Assembly (NCBI RefSeq): GCF_900107045.1
Contig: NZ_FNON01000004.1
Location: forward strand, 682,001 to 746,000
DNA length: 64,000 bases
Direction of reading: 5' to 3'
Source of the DNA: Amycolatopsis xylanica
GTDB lineage: Bacteria > Actinomycetota > Actinomycetes > Mycobacteriales > Pseudonocardiaceae
The notes under the pieces were generated by a model, which was given only the letters and a program-made list of their open reading frames with translations, did no database searches and was not told the origin of the DNA. The translations under genes and the position numbers were made by a program. Shown in pieces: positions 16,460 to 24,695 of the stretch; the stretch's first letter is position 1, and every line of letters begins with the position of its first letter.

Positions 16460-16830
16460 CGAAGATCGGTCCTCAAGGGATGCCCTGAGGGGATTTCCAC
16501 CAGGAAGATCTTGTGGCCATCGGGGTCGGAGAGCCACGCCTCGTACAGGCCCCACGGCTCGACCCGTGCCTCACGGTCCGGCTGGAGCCCTTTCGCCGCC
16601 AGCTCGCGCAGCGCCGCGTCGAGATCGCGCACCTGCAGCCAGAGGTTCACATCGGGGCTCGGGCCCCGGTCCCCGCCGCCGACGATCTCCAGGAAGCCCT
16701 GGCCGAGGAAGAACACGGTGCCGCCGGGAAACTCGTAGTAGATCGCCAGGCCCAGCGTATCGCGATAGAACGCGAGCGAAGCCTCGTGGTCCTTGGGCCG
16801 CACCAGTATCCGGCTGCTCAGCACGTCCAT
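16456..16830 (-). CDS. VOC (glyoxalase/bleomycin-resistance fold) protein
   Basis: A 124-aa protein with two beta-alpha-beta-beta-beta units: LSSRILVRPKDHEASLAFYRDTLGLAIYYEF, then VNLWLQVRDLDAALRELAAKGL and the closing YEAWLSDPDGHKIFLVEIP. The family includes glyoxalase I, extradiol dioxygenases and drug-binding resistance proteins. The first-unit metal histidine is not evident, so metal dependence is uncertain. Confidence 0.82.
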   Translation of the reverse strand: MDVLSSRILVRPKDHEASLAFYRDTLGLAIYYEFPGGTVFFLGQGFLEIVGGGDRGPSPDVNLWLQVRDLDAALRELAAKGLQPDREARVEPWGLYEAWLSDPDGHKIFLVEIPSGHPLRTDLR

Positions 16831-16853
16831 GTGCTCATCAGTACCGGATCGGC

Positions 16854-17723
16854 TCAGGCGATCGCAATCGCGGTGATGCCTGCCAGCACGATCACCGAGC
16901 CCGCCAGCCTGCGGACGGCGTTCGCCTCACCCAGCACCAGCCACGCGGCCAGGCCGCCGAGCACGATGCTGAGCTCGCGGGCGGGTGCGACGAGGCTCAC
17001 CGGCGCGACCCGCATGGCGTAGAGCACCAGCAGGTAGGCGACAGGCGAGAGCAGGCCGACGACCAGCACTTCCTTGCGATACGCACGCCACAGACGGACG
17101 GTTTCGGACCGGCGCCTGAGCGCGTACGGGGCGAGGAGGACGCTCTCCAGCACCGAGCCGAGCACGAAGTAGATGATCGGCGGCACCGCGACGTTCTTCA
17201 CCGAATGCGCGTCCCACAGCGTGTAACCGGCGATGACGACGCCGGTGAGCAGGCCGTAGAAGACGCCGGCGCGCCGCGCGGCCGGGTCATGGTGCTCCCC
17301 CGTGCGCCCGGTGCTGATCACGAGCACGCCCGCCACCACCAGCAGCGCGCCGAGCAGCCCGACCAGGCCGGGCCGTTCGTGCAGGAAGACGACGGCGGCG
17401 ACCACGGACACCAGCGGTCCCGTCCCCCTGGCCAGCGGATAGACCACGGAGAGGTCGCCCGCGTCATAGCCGCGCTGGAGGACGATGCCGTACGCGACGT
17501 GCAACACGGCCGAGCCGAGCGACGCGACCAGCCAGCTCCACTGTGGACGCTCGGATTCCGTGCACAGCAAGAAGATCGCGACAGGAAGGAAGGCGACGGC
17601 CGAGGTGGTGTAATAGAGGAAGACGAACGCGGCGCCGCCGTCACCGACCCGTTTGGCGGCCAGGTTCCACAGCGCGTGCACCAGTGCGGCGACGAGGACG
17701 AGGCCGAGCGCGGTGCCGTTCAC
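16854..17723 (-). CDS. EamA/DMT-superfamily transporter
   Basis: A 289-aa membrane protein starting from GTG with GGGTGA upstream. It contains ten hydrophobic helices arranged as two EamA repeats (about residues 5-140 and 150-287), with VYPLARGTGPLVSVVAAVVFLHERP typical of the drug/metabolite transporter family. It probably exports a metabolite or amino acid. It is divergent from rpsT. Confidence 0.85.
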   Translation of the reverse strand: MNGTALGLVLVAALVHALWNLAAKRVGDGGAAFVFLYYTTSAVAFLPVAIFLLCTESERPQWSWLVASLGSAVLHVAYGIVLQRGYDAGDLSVVYPLARGTGPLVSVVAAVVFLHERPGLVGLLGALLVVAGVLVISTGRTGEHHDPAARRAGVFYGLLTGVVIAGYTLWDAHSVKNVAVPPIIYFVLGSVLESVLLAPYALRRRSETVRLWRAYRKEVLVVGLLSPVAYLLVLYAMRVAPVSLVAPARELSIVLGGLAAWLVLGEANAVRRLAGSVIVLAGITAIAIA

Positions 17724-17890
17724 TGATGATCACCCTACGCGGGGTGCCTGACCAGGTTGCAAGCGGTTTTCGGCGTCCTGTTAGGCTGGTCGCTCGTTGC
17801 CGTGTGGCATTCCGTCATGGAGGAAACCGGGTTCCCCGGGCCACTACGACGCGGCGGCGAAAACACCGGAAATGATTGAGGAGCGCCCGC

Positions 17891-18151
17891 GTGGCCAACA
17901 TCAAGTCCCAGATCAAGCGCATCACCACCAACGAGAAGGCCCGCCAGCGCAACCAGGCGATCAAGTCGTCGGTGAAGACCGCGATCCGCAAGTTCCGCGA
18001 GGCCGCCGACGCCGGTGACAAGGACAAGGCCATCGAGGCCCAGCGTGACGCCGCCAAGAAGCTCGACAAGGCCGTCACCAAGGGTGTCCTGCACGCCAAC
18101 CAGGCCGCGAACAAGAAGTCGGCGATCGCCAAGCGCGCCAACTCGCTCTGA
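17891..18151 (+). CDS. rpsT: 30S ribosomal protein S20
   Basis: An 86-aa basic helical protein of the small subunit. MANIKSQIKRITTNEKARQRN at the start and HANQAANKKSAIAKRANSL at the end are diagnostic. The start is GTG with GAGGAG about eight bases upstream. It is monocistronic, ending at its own terminator. It converges on holA across the repeat region, as in mycobacteria. Confidence 0.98.
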   Translation: MANIKSQIKRITTNEKARQRNQAIKSSVKTAIRKFREAADAGDKDKAIEAQRDAAKKLDKAVTKGVLHANQAANKKSAIAKRANSL

Positions 18152-18180
18152 CGCACTGGTTTTCTGAAGTTTTCTCCGCT

Positions 18181-18208
18181 GGGCCCCGCCGTTTCGTTCG
18201 GCGGGGCC
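18181..18208 (+). terminator. Terminator of rpsT
   Basis: GGGCCCCGCCG-tttcgtt-CGGCGGGGCC, followed after eight bases by TTTTT. Confidence 0.85.
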
Positions 18209-18256
18209 TAGCGTTTTTCGTACCCAAGGCTTGAGGGACGGGCTCAGGCCCGCGCC

Positions 18257-18634
18257 TGGACGAACGACACGCGTACGCAGGTAGACGACATGCGTGCATG
18301 GATAGACGACACGCGTACACAGGCGGACGACACACGTCCCTGGCTGGACGACACGCGTACGCAGATGGACGACGCGCGTACCTGGACGGACGACACGCGT
18401 ACGCAGATGGACGACGCGCGTACCTGGACGGACGACACGCGGGCCTGGAGAGTCGGCGCGCGTACCCGGGGAGTCGGGACGCGGGCCTGAGGAGTCGGCG
18501 CGCACCCCAGCGGGTCGGCACGCGTGCCAGACGGGTCGCGACGCGGGCCTGAGGAGTCGGCGCGCACCCCAGCGGGTCGGCACGCGTGCCCGGCGGGGCG
18601 CGACGCGGTCTGGGAAGTCGGCGCGGGGGCCTGG
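18257..18634. repeat. 21-bp tandem repeat array between rpsT and holA
   Basis: About 17-18 degenerate copies of a 21-base unit (for example TGGACGGACGACACGCGTAC plus one base, alternating with CAGATGGACGACGCGCGTAC plus one base). The first 13 units run without any insertion or deletion. Left-hand units centre on GACGACACGCGTAC, right-hand units on GAGTCGGCGCGC. A stretch of 41 bases is repeated exactly with a 62-base offset (18488 and 18550). The period equals seven codons, so all frames show a heptad-like repeat, but there is no ribosome binding site or credible start. I treat it as a non-coding minisatellite or the remnant of a repeat protein. Confidence 0.85.
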
Positions 18635-18686
18635 GAGCGGCGCTCGGGCTGCCGGTTAGCAGGTAGGGCTGGGGAGTCGGCGCGCG

Positions 18687-18817
18687 TGGGTGTGGGTCAC
18701 GGCTTGCCTGGACGTGGGACCGCGGTGTCTGGGCGTGGGGCATGCGGTGCCTGGAGGTGGGACACGGGGTGTCTGGGTGTGGGACACGAGGTGCGGGGGT
18801 GTGGGACTCGGGGGCGG
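18687..18817. repeat. Second, 22-bp degenerate tandem array
   Basis: Six units of mostly 22 bases, such as TGGAGGTGGGACACGGGGTG plus two bases, built around TGGGxGTGGGACACG. They follow directly on the 21-bp array and end 26 bases before the holA stop. No gene is evident. Confidence 0.7.
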
Positions 18818-18843
18818 GGTGGCCCGAGGGGGGCGTGGGTGGG

Positions 18844-19854
18844 TTAGGGCTCGGATTTGGCGGCGGCTACTTGGAGGACTGCGCGTTCCAGGGCGTAGTT
18901 GGCGTCGGCGGCGGCGCCTTTTACGTCGGCGTTGAGGCGGGCGACTATGCGCATGGCGTCGGCTAGGCCTGCTTGGTTCCAGCCTCGGGCTTGGCCTTGG
19001 GCCTTGCGGATCTTCCAGGGGGGCATGCCGAGTTCGCCGGCCATCTGGTTGGGGTTGCCCCGGCCCGCGCCGGAGACGCGGGCGATGGTGCGGACCGCGT
19101 CGGCGAGGGCGTCGGCGACCAGGACGTGGGGCACGCCGAGCTGCATGGCCCAGCGGAGGGACTCGAGCGCCGCGGCGCGGTCGCCGGAGACCGCTTTTTC
19201 GGCGACGGCGAAGCCGGTGACGTCGGCGCGGCCGCGGTGGTAGCGGCGGACCGCCGCCTCGTCGACCTTGCCGCCGGAGTCGGCGACGAGCTGGGAGGCC
19301 GCGGACGAGAGCTCGCGCAGATCCGAACCGACCGCGTCCATGAGTGCGACCAGACCTGCCGCGTCGATCTTGCCGCCGGCGAGGCGGACTTCGTTGCGTA
19401 CGAAGGATTCCCGCTCGGCGGGCTTGGTGAGTTTCGGGCACTCGGTGATCACCGCGCCCGCCTTGCGCAGTGCGGCGGGCAGTGCCTTGGCGGCCTTGCT
19501 GCGGCCGCCGCCGGTGGTCACGACGATGAGCACGATGCCTTCGGCCGGGTTCTTGAGGTAGGCGAGCACGGCGTCCGAGATCTCCTGCGAGATGTCCTGC
19601 GCCTGCTCCAGCACGATGACCCGGCCCTCGCTGAAGAGCGAGGGGCTGACCATCTCGGCGAGCACGGGCGCTGTGAGTTCGGACACGCGCATCCGGGTGA
19701 TGTCGGCCGTCGGGTCGGCGGCGCGGGAGACCTCGAGCGTGGCCTTCACGGCACGCTCGATGAGCAGTTCCTCCTCCCCGAGCACGAGATGGAGCGGCGA
19801 CGGGGAGGCTGCTGACGCGGTCACGGTGACGATCCTGCCACTAGACCCCGACAT
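18844..19854 (-). CDS. holA: DNA polymerase III subunit delta
   Basis: A 336-aa clamp-loader subunit that opens the sliding clamp. It begins SPLHLVLGEEELLIERAV, continues with SEGRVIVLEQAQDI, VTTGGGRSKAAKAL and the conserved GSDLRELSSAASQLV, and ends in the collar domain LGMPPWKIRKAQGQARGW. An extension of 17 residues upstream is possible, but GGAGGAG eleven bases before the ATG at 19854 makes this start more likely. It is divergent from the SAM-riboswitch/thrC unit. Confidence 0.93.
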   Translation of the reverse strand: MSGSSGRIVTVTASAASPSPLHLVLGEEELLIERAVKATLEVSRAADPTADITRMRVSELTAPVLAEMVSPSLFSEGRVIVLEQAQDISQEISDAVLAYLKNPAEGIVLIVVTTGGGRSKAAKALPAALRKAGAVITECPKLTKPAERESFVRNEVRLAGGKIDAAGLVALMDAVGSDLRELSSAASQLVADSGGKVDEAAVRRYHRGRADVTGFAVAEKAVSGDRAAALESLRWAMQLGVPHVLVADALADAVRTIARVSGAGRGNPNQMAGELGMPPWKIRKAQGQARGWNQAGLADAMRIVARLNADVKGAAADANYALERAVLQVAAAKSEP

Positions 19855-19961
19855 CGCACTGACGGCTCCTCCGGGCGGGTACCGGTAGCCCGAGCTGATC
19901 GCCATGTCGTACGGTGTTACCCGAGGCGGTGCTGACGCAGCACGCCGACAATCGAATACCG

Positions 19962-20091
19962 CTCATCCAGAGGGGCAGAGGGAACGGCCCGACGAAGCCC
20001 CGGCAACCGGCGTACAGCCTGTCATTCCGCGTTCGCGGGATAGCTGACGATCACGGTGCCAATTCCGGCCCGCTTCGGCGGGGCAGATGAG
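19962..20091 (+). promoter_or_regulatory. SAM-I (S-box) riboswitch upstream of thrC
   Basis: The conserved 5' core reads CTCATCCAGAGGGGCAGAGG, followed by GAACGGCCCGACGAAGCCCC and GGCAACC. The 3' core reads CACGGTGCCAATTCCGGCCC and ends with GGGGCAGATGAG. P1 pairs CTCATC (19962-19967) with GATGAG (20086-20091). The P1 3' strand abuts the AGGAAGGA ribosome binding site of thrC and no terminator is seen, so SAM binding probably blocks ribosome access. Control of threonine synthase by SAM makes sense because threonine and methionine share homoserine. Confidence 0.92.
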
Positions 20092-20104
20092 GAAGGACCT
20101 CGCG

Positions 20105-21376
20105 ATGACAGCAACCCTCGGCACGACTTCCACCACCAAGCGCACCCCGGACCTGGGCCGGGCCGTCGAGCTGGTGTCGAAGGAAGAGGGTCACCGTCAG
20201 CCACTCGCCCCCGAGTTCGTCTCCGCGGAGGACTTCTCCCCGCTCGAGGTCGCTTACGACTTCGGCAAGATCCGCCGTGAGGACATCGAAGCCGGACCCA
20301 AGAACATCTGGCGCTACAAGAACCTCCTCCCGGTCCCCTCGAACGTCGAGGAGATCCCCAACACCGAGCCGGGCGGCACCCGCCTGGTCGACGCCCGCAA
20401 CCTCGCCAAGGCATTGGGCGTGCGCAAGCTCTGGGTGAAGGACGACACCGGCAACCCGACGCACTCCTTCAAGGACCGCGTCGTCGCGGTGGCGCTGGCC
20501 GCCGCCCGCGAGTTCGGGTTCACCACGCTGTGTTGCCCGTCGACCGGGAACCTGGCCAACGCCGTCGCGGCGGCCGCCGCCCGCGCGGGCTGGGACTCGG
20601 TCGTGCTCATCCCGAAGACGCTGGAAAAGGCCAAGATCCTCACCACCGCCGTGTACGACGGCGCGCTGATCGCGGTCGACGGCAACTACGACGACGTCAA
20701 TCGGCTGGCGACCCAGCTGGCCGCCGAGAACGAGACCTGGGCGTTCGTCAACGTGAACGTGCGGCCGTACTACTCGGAAGGTTCCAAGACGCTCGCTTTC
20801 GAGGTCGCGGAGCAGCTGGGCTGGCGCATCCCCGAGCAGATCGTGGTGCCGATCGCCTCGGGCTCCCAGCTGACCAAGGTGGACAAGGGTTTCCGTGAGT
20901 TCGGGCAGCTCGGCCTGGTCGAGGCGAGCCCGTACAAGGTATTCGGCGCGCAGGCCACCGGCTGCTCGCCCGTCTCGGCCGCGTTCCGCGCGGGCCACGA
21001 CACGGTGCAGCCGGTCAAGCCGGACACGATCGCCCGCTCGCTGGCCATCGGCAACCCGGCCGACGGCCCGTACGTGCTCGACGTGGTCAACCGCACCGGC
21101 GGCGCGATCGAGGACGTCAGCGACGAAGAGGTGGTCGAGGGCATCCGCCTGCTCGCCCGCACCGAGGGCATCTTCACCGAGACCGCGGGCGGCGTCACCG
21201 TGGCCACGGCGAAGAAGCTCATCGAGACCGGCAAGCTGGACCCGGACGCCGAGACCGTGCTGCTCATCACCGGCGACGGCCTCAAGACCCTCGACGCCGT
21301 CGAAGGCAAGATCGGCCCGCTGGCCACCGTGGCGCCGTCCGCAGACGCCGTGCGCGAGGCGCTCCGGAACCGCTGA
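20105..21376 (+). CDS. thrC: Threonine synthase
   Basis: A 423-aa PLP enzyme converting O-phosphohomoserine to threonine. The PLP lysine is in KDDTGNPTHSFKDRV, the phosphate-binding region is CPSTGNLANAVAAAAARAGW, and ASGSQLTKVDKGFREF and LLITGDGLKTLDAV complete the fold. The ATG at 20105 is chosen because AGGAAGGA sits seven bases upstream; an ATG six codons earlier lies inside the riboswitch. This is the longer thrC type found with SAM riboswitches in actinobacteria. It converges on comEC, the stops being one base apart. Confidence 0.95.
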   Translation: MTATLGTTSTTKRTPDLGRAVELVSKEEGHRQPLAPEFVSAEDFSPLEVAYDFGKIRREDIEAGPKNIWRYKNLLPVPSNVEEIPNTEPGGTRLVDARNLAKALGVRKLWVKDDTGNPTHSFKDRVVAVALAAAREFGFTTLCCPSTGNLANAVAAAAARAGWDSVVLIPKTLEKAKILTTAVYDGALIAVDGNYDDVNRLATQLAAENETWAFVNVNVRPYYSEGSKTLAFEVAEQLGWRIPEQIVVPIASGSQLTKVDKGFREFGQLGLVEASPYKVFGAQATGCSPVSAAFRAGHDTVQPVKPDTIARSLAIGNPADGPYVLDVVNRTGGAIEDVSDEEVVEGIRLLARTEGIFTETAGGVTVATAKKLIETGKLDPDAETVLLITGDGLKTLDAVEGKIGPLATVAPSADAVREALRNR

Positions 21377-21377
21377 T

Positions 21378-23771
21378 TCACGGACCGGGGCCCCGGCGGC
21401 GCGACACCGCCGGGCCGCCCTGGTCCGCGAGCACGGCCACGTCCCCGTCGGCGTCGGTCCTGGTCACCAAGGCGCCCACCGCGGCCAGGGTGTCCAAAGT
21501 GGACTTCGCGGGATGGCCGTATCGGTTGCCCGCGCCCACACTGACCATCGCGACGCGGGGCGCGACGGCCGCGAGGAACTGCGGCAGCGAATAGCGTGAG
21601 CCATGGTGCGGGACCTTCAGCACATCGGCGCGTAATGCGTCACCGTCCTCCAGCAGGTCGGCTTGGGCGGCGAGTTCCACATCGCCGGTCAGAAGCACCT
21701 TGCCCGCCGCCGTTTGCGCTCGCAGCACAACCGAGGCGTTGTTGATCGCCGTGCCGTCCTGCTGATCGGCGCCGCGCTGGGTGACGTAGTGCGGGCCCAG
21801 CACATCGATCGCGAGCTCCGGCCACTCCAGGCGTTGGCCGATGGTGAGCTCGGCGAGCGGAATCCCGTGCCGTCGCGTGGTTTCTTCGACCTGGCGCCAG
21901 GCCCAGCCCGGTGCGCGGCCCGGTCCGACGGCGACCGCGCCGACCGAGCGGCCGTCGAAGACCGACGTGAGCCCGCCGATGTGGTCAGCGTGCAGATGAC
22001 TGATGATCACGAGCGGAATCCTTTCCACACCAAGCCTTTTCAGGCATTCGTCGACCGGTCCCGGCTCCGGGCCGGTGTCGATCAGCACCGCGCGGCCGGG
22101 CTCGTCCGTCGCCAGCACGACCGCGTCTCCCTGCCCGACATCGCAGGTGACCATCGCCCAGTTCCCCGGCGGCCACGACGGCGCGACCAGTCGTGGTGGC
22201 ACGAACACCAGCAGCACCACGGTCAAGAGCACCGCCAGCGCGATCCGTGACTTGCGGCGCCGCAGCACCAGCCAGATCGCCACCAGTACCACCACCGCGA
22301 GCACGCCGCCCGCCCAGCCGCCAGGCCACGGGACGACCGCGCCGGGCGCGCGGGCCGCGTGCCTCGCGACGGCGATCAGCCAGTTCGTCTCCGGCTCGGC
22401 CAGCATGACCAGCACGTGCGCCGCACCGGGCCAGCAGGTCGCCACGACCGTCGCGAACACGGTGAGCACCGTCGCGGGCGCGACCACCGGCGCCGCGACC
22501 ACGTTGGCCACCACCGACACCAGGCTGAGCCTGCCCGCCATCCCGGCCAGCACCGGCGCCGTCACGACGAAGGCGGCGAGCGGCACCATCAGCCCGGCCG
22601 CGATCCCGGCGGGCACGCCGCGCCTGGTCAGCGTCTCGGCCCAGCGTGGCGCCAGCAGCACCAGCCCGGCCGTGGCCAGCACCGACAGCGCGAACCCGAG
22701 GTTCACGGCCATGGCCGGGTCGTAGACCAGGAGCCCGCACACGGCGACCGACAACGCCGACAGCACCGAGCCCGACCGGCCGAGCGCCAGCGCGAGCAGG
22801 CCTATCCCGCCCATCACCCCGGCCCGCAGCACACTCGGGTCCGGCCCGGCGAGCACCACGAACCCGGCCAGCGCCGCACCCGCCGCCACGGCGGAGAACC
22901 GTGGCCCGAGCCGGAAAACCCGCAGCAGCACCAGAATCGCACCGCAGACGATGGCGACGTTGCTCCCGCTGACGGCGGTCAAGTGCGTCATCCCCGCGGT
23001 GAGGAACTCGCGTTCCACCCGCGGCGACAGCGCGCTCGTGTCGCCGACCGCGAGCCCCGGCAGCAGACCGGCGGCCTCCTCTGACAGGCCTTGGCATGCC
23101 TTTCTCAGCCCGGCTCGCATCGTCTCGGCCACCCGCTGCCACCAAGGCGCGCCGCTCACCTCCACCGGCGGCCCGCGCACCGACACCACGGCGACCGTGA
23201 GCGAGGCGCCCTGGGTCGGCGGCGCGAGCACACCGGTGGTGGTCACGCGCTGGCCGGGCAGCAGTTCCAGCCAGCCCGCGACCGGCGCGATCAGCAGCAC
23301 CCGCCCGGTCGAGGCCACCGGGCGCCCGGCGACCTCGACCCGCTCGAGCTCCGCCGCCAGCAGCACCGACCGGACGCCCGCCTGCATGCCCGCGAACCCC
23401 GCGCCACGGATCGGGCGCGGACGGTCGGTCAGTGCCACCCTGACCACCGCCGTGTCACCACGGGCCGCGAGCGGGCGGACCGCGTCCTGCTCCGCGCGGA
23501 GCAGCCGGATGGCGAGCGGGCAGGCCATCACGAGCCCGCACACGAGCAGGGCCGCGCCCATGGCGAAGAAGGTCGGATCACGGCCCCGGAACCTGACGAT
23601 GACCACGATCGCGGTCAGTGCGGAGAGCGCGCCGCAGACCAGCGCCATCCACCAGCCGAACATCGCGCAGGCGAGGGTGCCCAGCCAGATCGAGATCGCC
23701 GCCGGAACCAGCCTGAGGTCGTGATGGGTGTCCGCCGGTTCGGGCTTGGTCCCGAGCTTCGGAGGTTTCAT
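21378..23771 (-). CDS. comEC: ComEC/Rec2 DNA-internalisation protein
   Basis: A 797-aa membrane protein. An N-terminal DUF4131-like part with membrane helices (about 20-85) is followed by the competence domain with many helices (GDTSALSPRVEREFLTAGMTHLTAVSGSNVAIV through about residue 510) and a C-terminal metallo-beta-lactamase domain with SHLHADHIGG near residues 590-598 and VPHHGSRYS. It forms the channel for single-stranded DNA uptake in competent bacteria. Most actinomycetes carry it without known competence. Its ATG overlaps the comEA stop by four bases. Confidence 0.95.
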   Translation of the reverse strand: MKPPKLGTKPEPADTHHDLRLVPAAISIWLGTLACAMFGWWMALVCGALSALTAIVVIVRFRGRDPTFFAMGAALLVCGLVMACPLAIRLLRAEQDAVRPLAARGDTAVVRVALTDRPRPIRGAGFAGMQAGVRSVLLAAELERVEVAGRPVASTGRVLLIAPVAGWLELLPGQRVTTTGVLAPPTQGASLTVAVVSVRGPPVEVSGAPWWQRVAETMRAGLRKACQGLSEEAAGLLPGLAVGDTSALSPRVEREFLTAGMTHLTAVSGSNVAIVCGAILVLLRVFRLGPRFSAVAAGAALAGFVVLAGPDPSVLRAGVMGGIGLLALALGRSGSVLSALSVAVCGLLVYDPAMAVNLGFALSVLATAGLVLLAPRWAETLTRRGVPAGIAAGLMVPLAAFVVTAPVLAGMAGRLSLVSVVANVVAAPVVAPATVLTVFATVVATCWPGAAHVLVMLAEPETNWLIAVARHAARAPGAVVPWPGGWAGGVLAVVVLVAIWLVLRRRKSRIALAVLLTVVLLVFVPPRLVAPSWPPGNWAMVTCDVGQGDAVVLATDEPGRAVLIDTGPEPGPVDECLKRLGVERIPLVIISHLHADHIGGLTSVFDGRSVGAVAVGPGRAPGWAWRQVEETTRRHGIPLAELTIGQRLEWPELAIDVLGPHYVTQRGADQQDGTAINNASVVLRAQTAAGKVLLTGDVELAAQADLLEDGDALRADVLKVPHHGSRYSLPQFLAAVAPRVAMVSVGAGNRYGHPAKSTLDTLAAVGALVTRTDADGDVAVLADQGGPAVSRRRGPGP

Positions 23772-24520
23772 GACACACCCACCTGGTCACGCAGCTTCGA
23801 GAATTTCCCTTCTCCTATGCCATCCACGTCGCGCAGTTGCTCGACCGAGGTGAACCGGCCGTGCTTCGTGCGCCACTCGAGAATGCGCTTAGCCATCACC
23901 GGGCCGACGCCGGGCAAGGTGTCCAGCTGCTCGGCCGTGGCGGTGTTGAGATCGACCTTGGACGGCGTGCCGTCCGAGGGGGCGGCGCCGGCGGGCACCG
24001 GGACGCCGACCGCTATCTGCTCGCCGTCGGCGAGCTTGCGCGCCAGGTTGAGCCCGGCGAGGTCGACGCCGGGCGAGGGACCGCCCGCCTTGGCGACCGC
24101 GTCGGCGACGCGGGCTCCCGCGGGCACCGTGACCAGTCCGGGATTGGCCACCTTGCCGACGACGCTGACCACCAGCTCCGGCGGCGGGGCCACCACGGCC
24201 TTCGCGGCGACCGGGCTCGCGGACGGCAACGCGGGCGGGCTCTCGTGCGGCTCGGGATCACCGAGCAGCACGACACTGGTGAGCACGACGCTCACCACAC
24301 CGGCGAGCGCGGCGGCGACCGCGAGCCGGCGACGGCGGACGGAGCCGGGCGCACCGGCCACCGAAGCGGGCAGCCATCGCTCGATCAGCCTGCCAGCGGG
24401 TGTCCCGCGAGCGGGGTGGATTCGGGTTTCCTGGTCCGCGGCCTCGGCTCGCGACGAGGCCTGTGCGGCCAGCTGGACCAACTGGGGTGAGCCCGGTTCA
24501 CGGGCGGATCGGTCGAACAC
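23768..24520 (-). CDS. comEA: ComEA-type DNA-binding protein
   Basis: A 250-aa anchored DNA receptor. A cytoplasmic N-terminus is followed by one membrane helix (RRRRLAVAAALAGVVSVVL, near residue 80), a Pro/Ala linker, an SLBB-like domain (ELVVSVVGKVANPGLVTVPAGARVADAV) and a C-terminal helix-hairpin-helix pair (VDLNTATAEQLDTLPGVGPV and VEQLRDVDGIGEGKF). The GTG start at VFDRSAREPGS is preferred; an in-frame TTG 27 codons upstream adds a low-complexity stretch without a ribosome binding site. It is translationally coupled to comEC. Confidence 0.88.
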   Translation of the reverse strand: MFDRSAREPGSPQLVQLAAQASSRAEAADQETRIHPARGTPAGRLIERWLPASVAGAPGSVRRRRLAVAAALAGVVSVVLTSVVLLGDPEPHESPPALPSASPVAAKAVVAPPPELVVSVVGKVANPGLVTVPAGARVADAVAKAGGPSPGVDLAGLNLARKLADGEQIAVGVPVPAGAAPSDGTPSKVDLNTATAEQLDTLPGVGPVMAKRILEWRTKHGRFTSVEQLRDVDGIGEGKFSKLRDQVGVS

Positions 24521-24695
24521 ACGATCGACGTTAGGGGGCTTGGGGTGGGCGGGGCCAGTGAGGAGGGCGGGCGCTGTGGATAAGTGGGTGGATGTGGACA
24601 AGTCGGGGAGGGGCGGGGCGCTGGCGGGGGTTTTTGTCGGGGTGGTGTGCTATACGAGCGGGAGCACCGGTCAGCGACGGCAGAAAGCGTTGTGG

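Noticed and set aside
18290..18490. Possible heptad-repeat protein in the 21-bp array
   Set aside because: There is no ribosome binding site, all frames are open because the period is a multiple of three, and composition is not protein-like outside the repeat.
18257..18634. CRISPR array
   Set aside because: Units are contiguous with no spacers, they vary gradually, and no cas genes are near.
24521..24601. Longer comEA starting from TTG
   Set aside because: The added residues are low-complexity with no ribosome binding site, and conserved sequence starts at the GTG.
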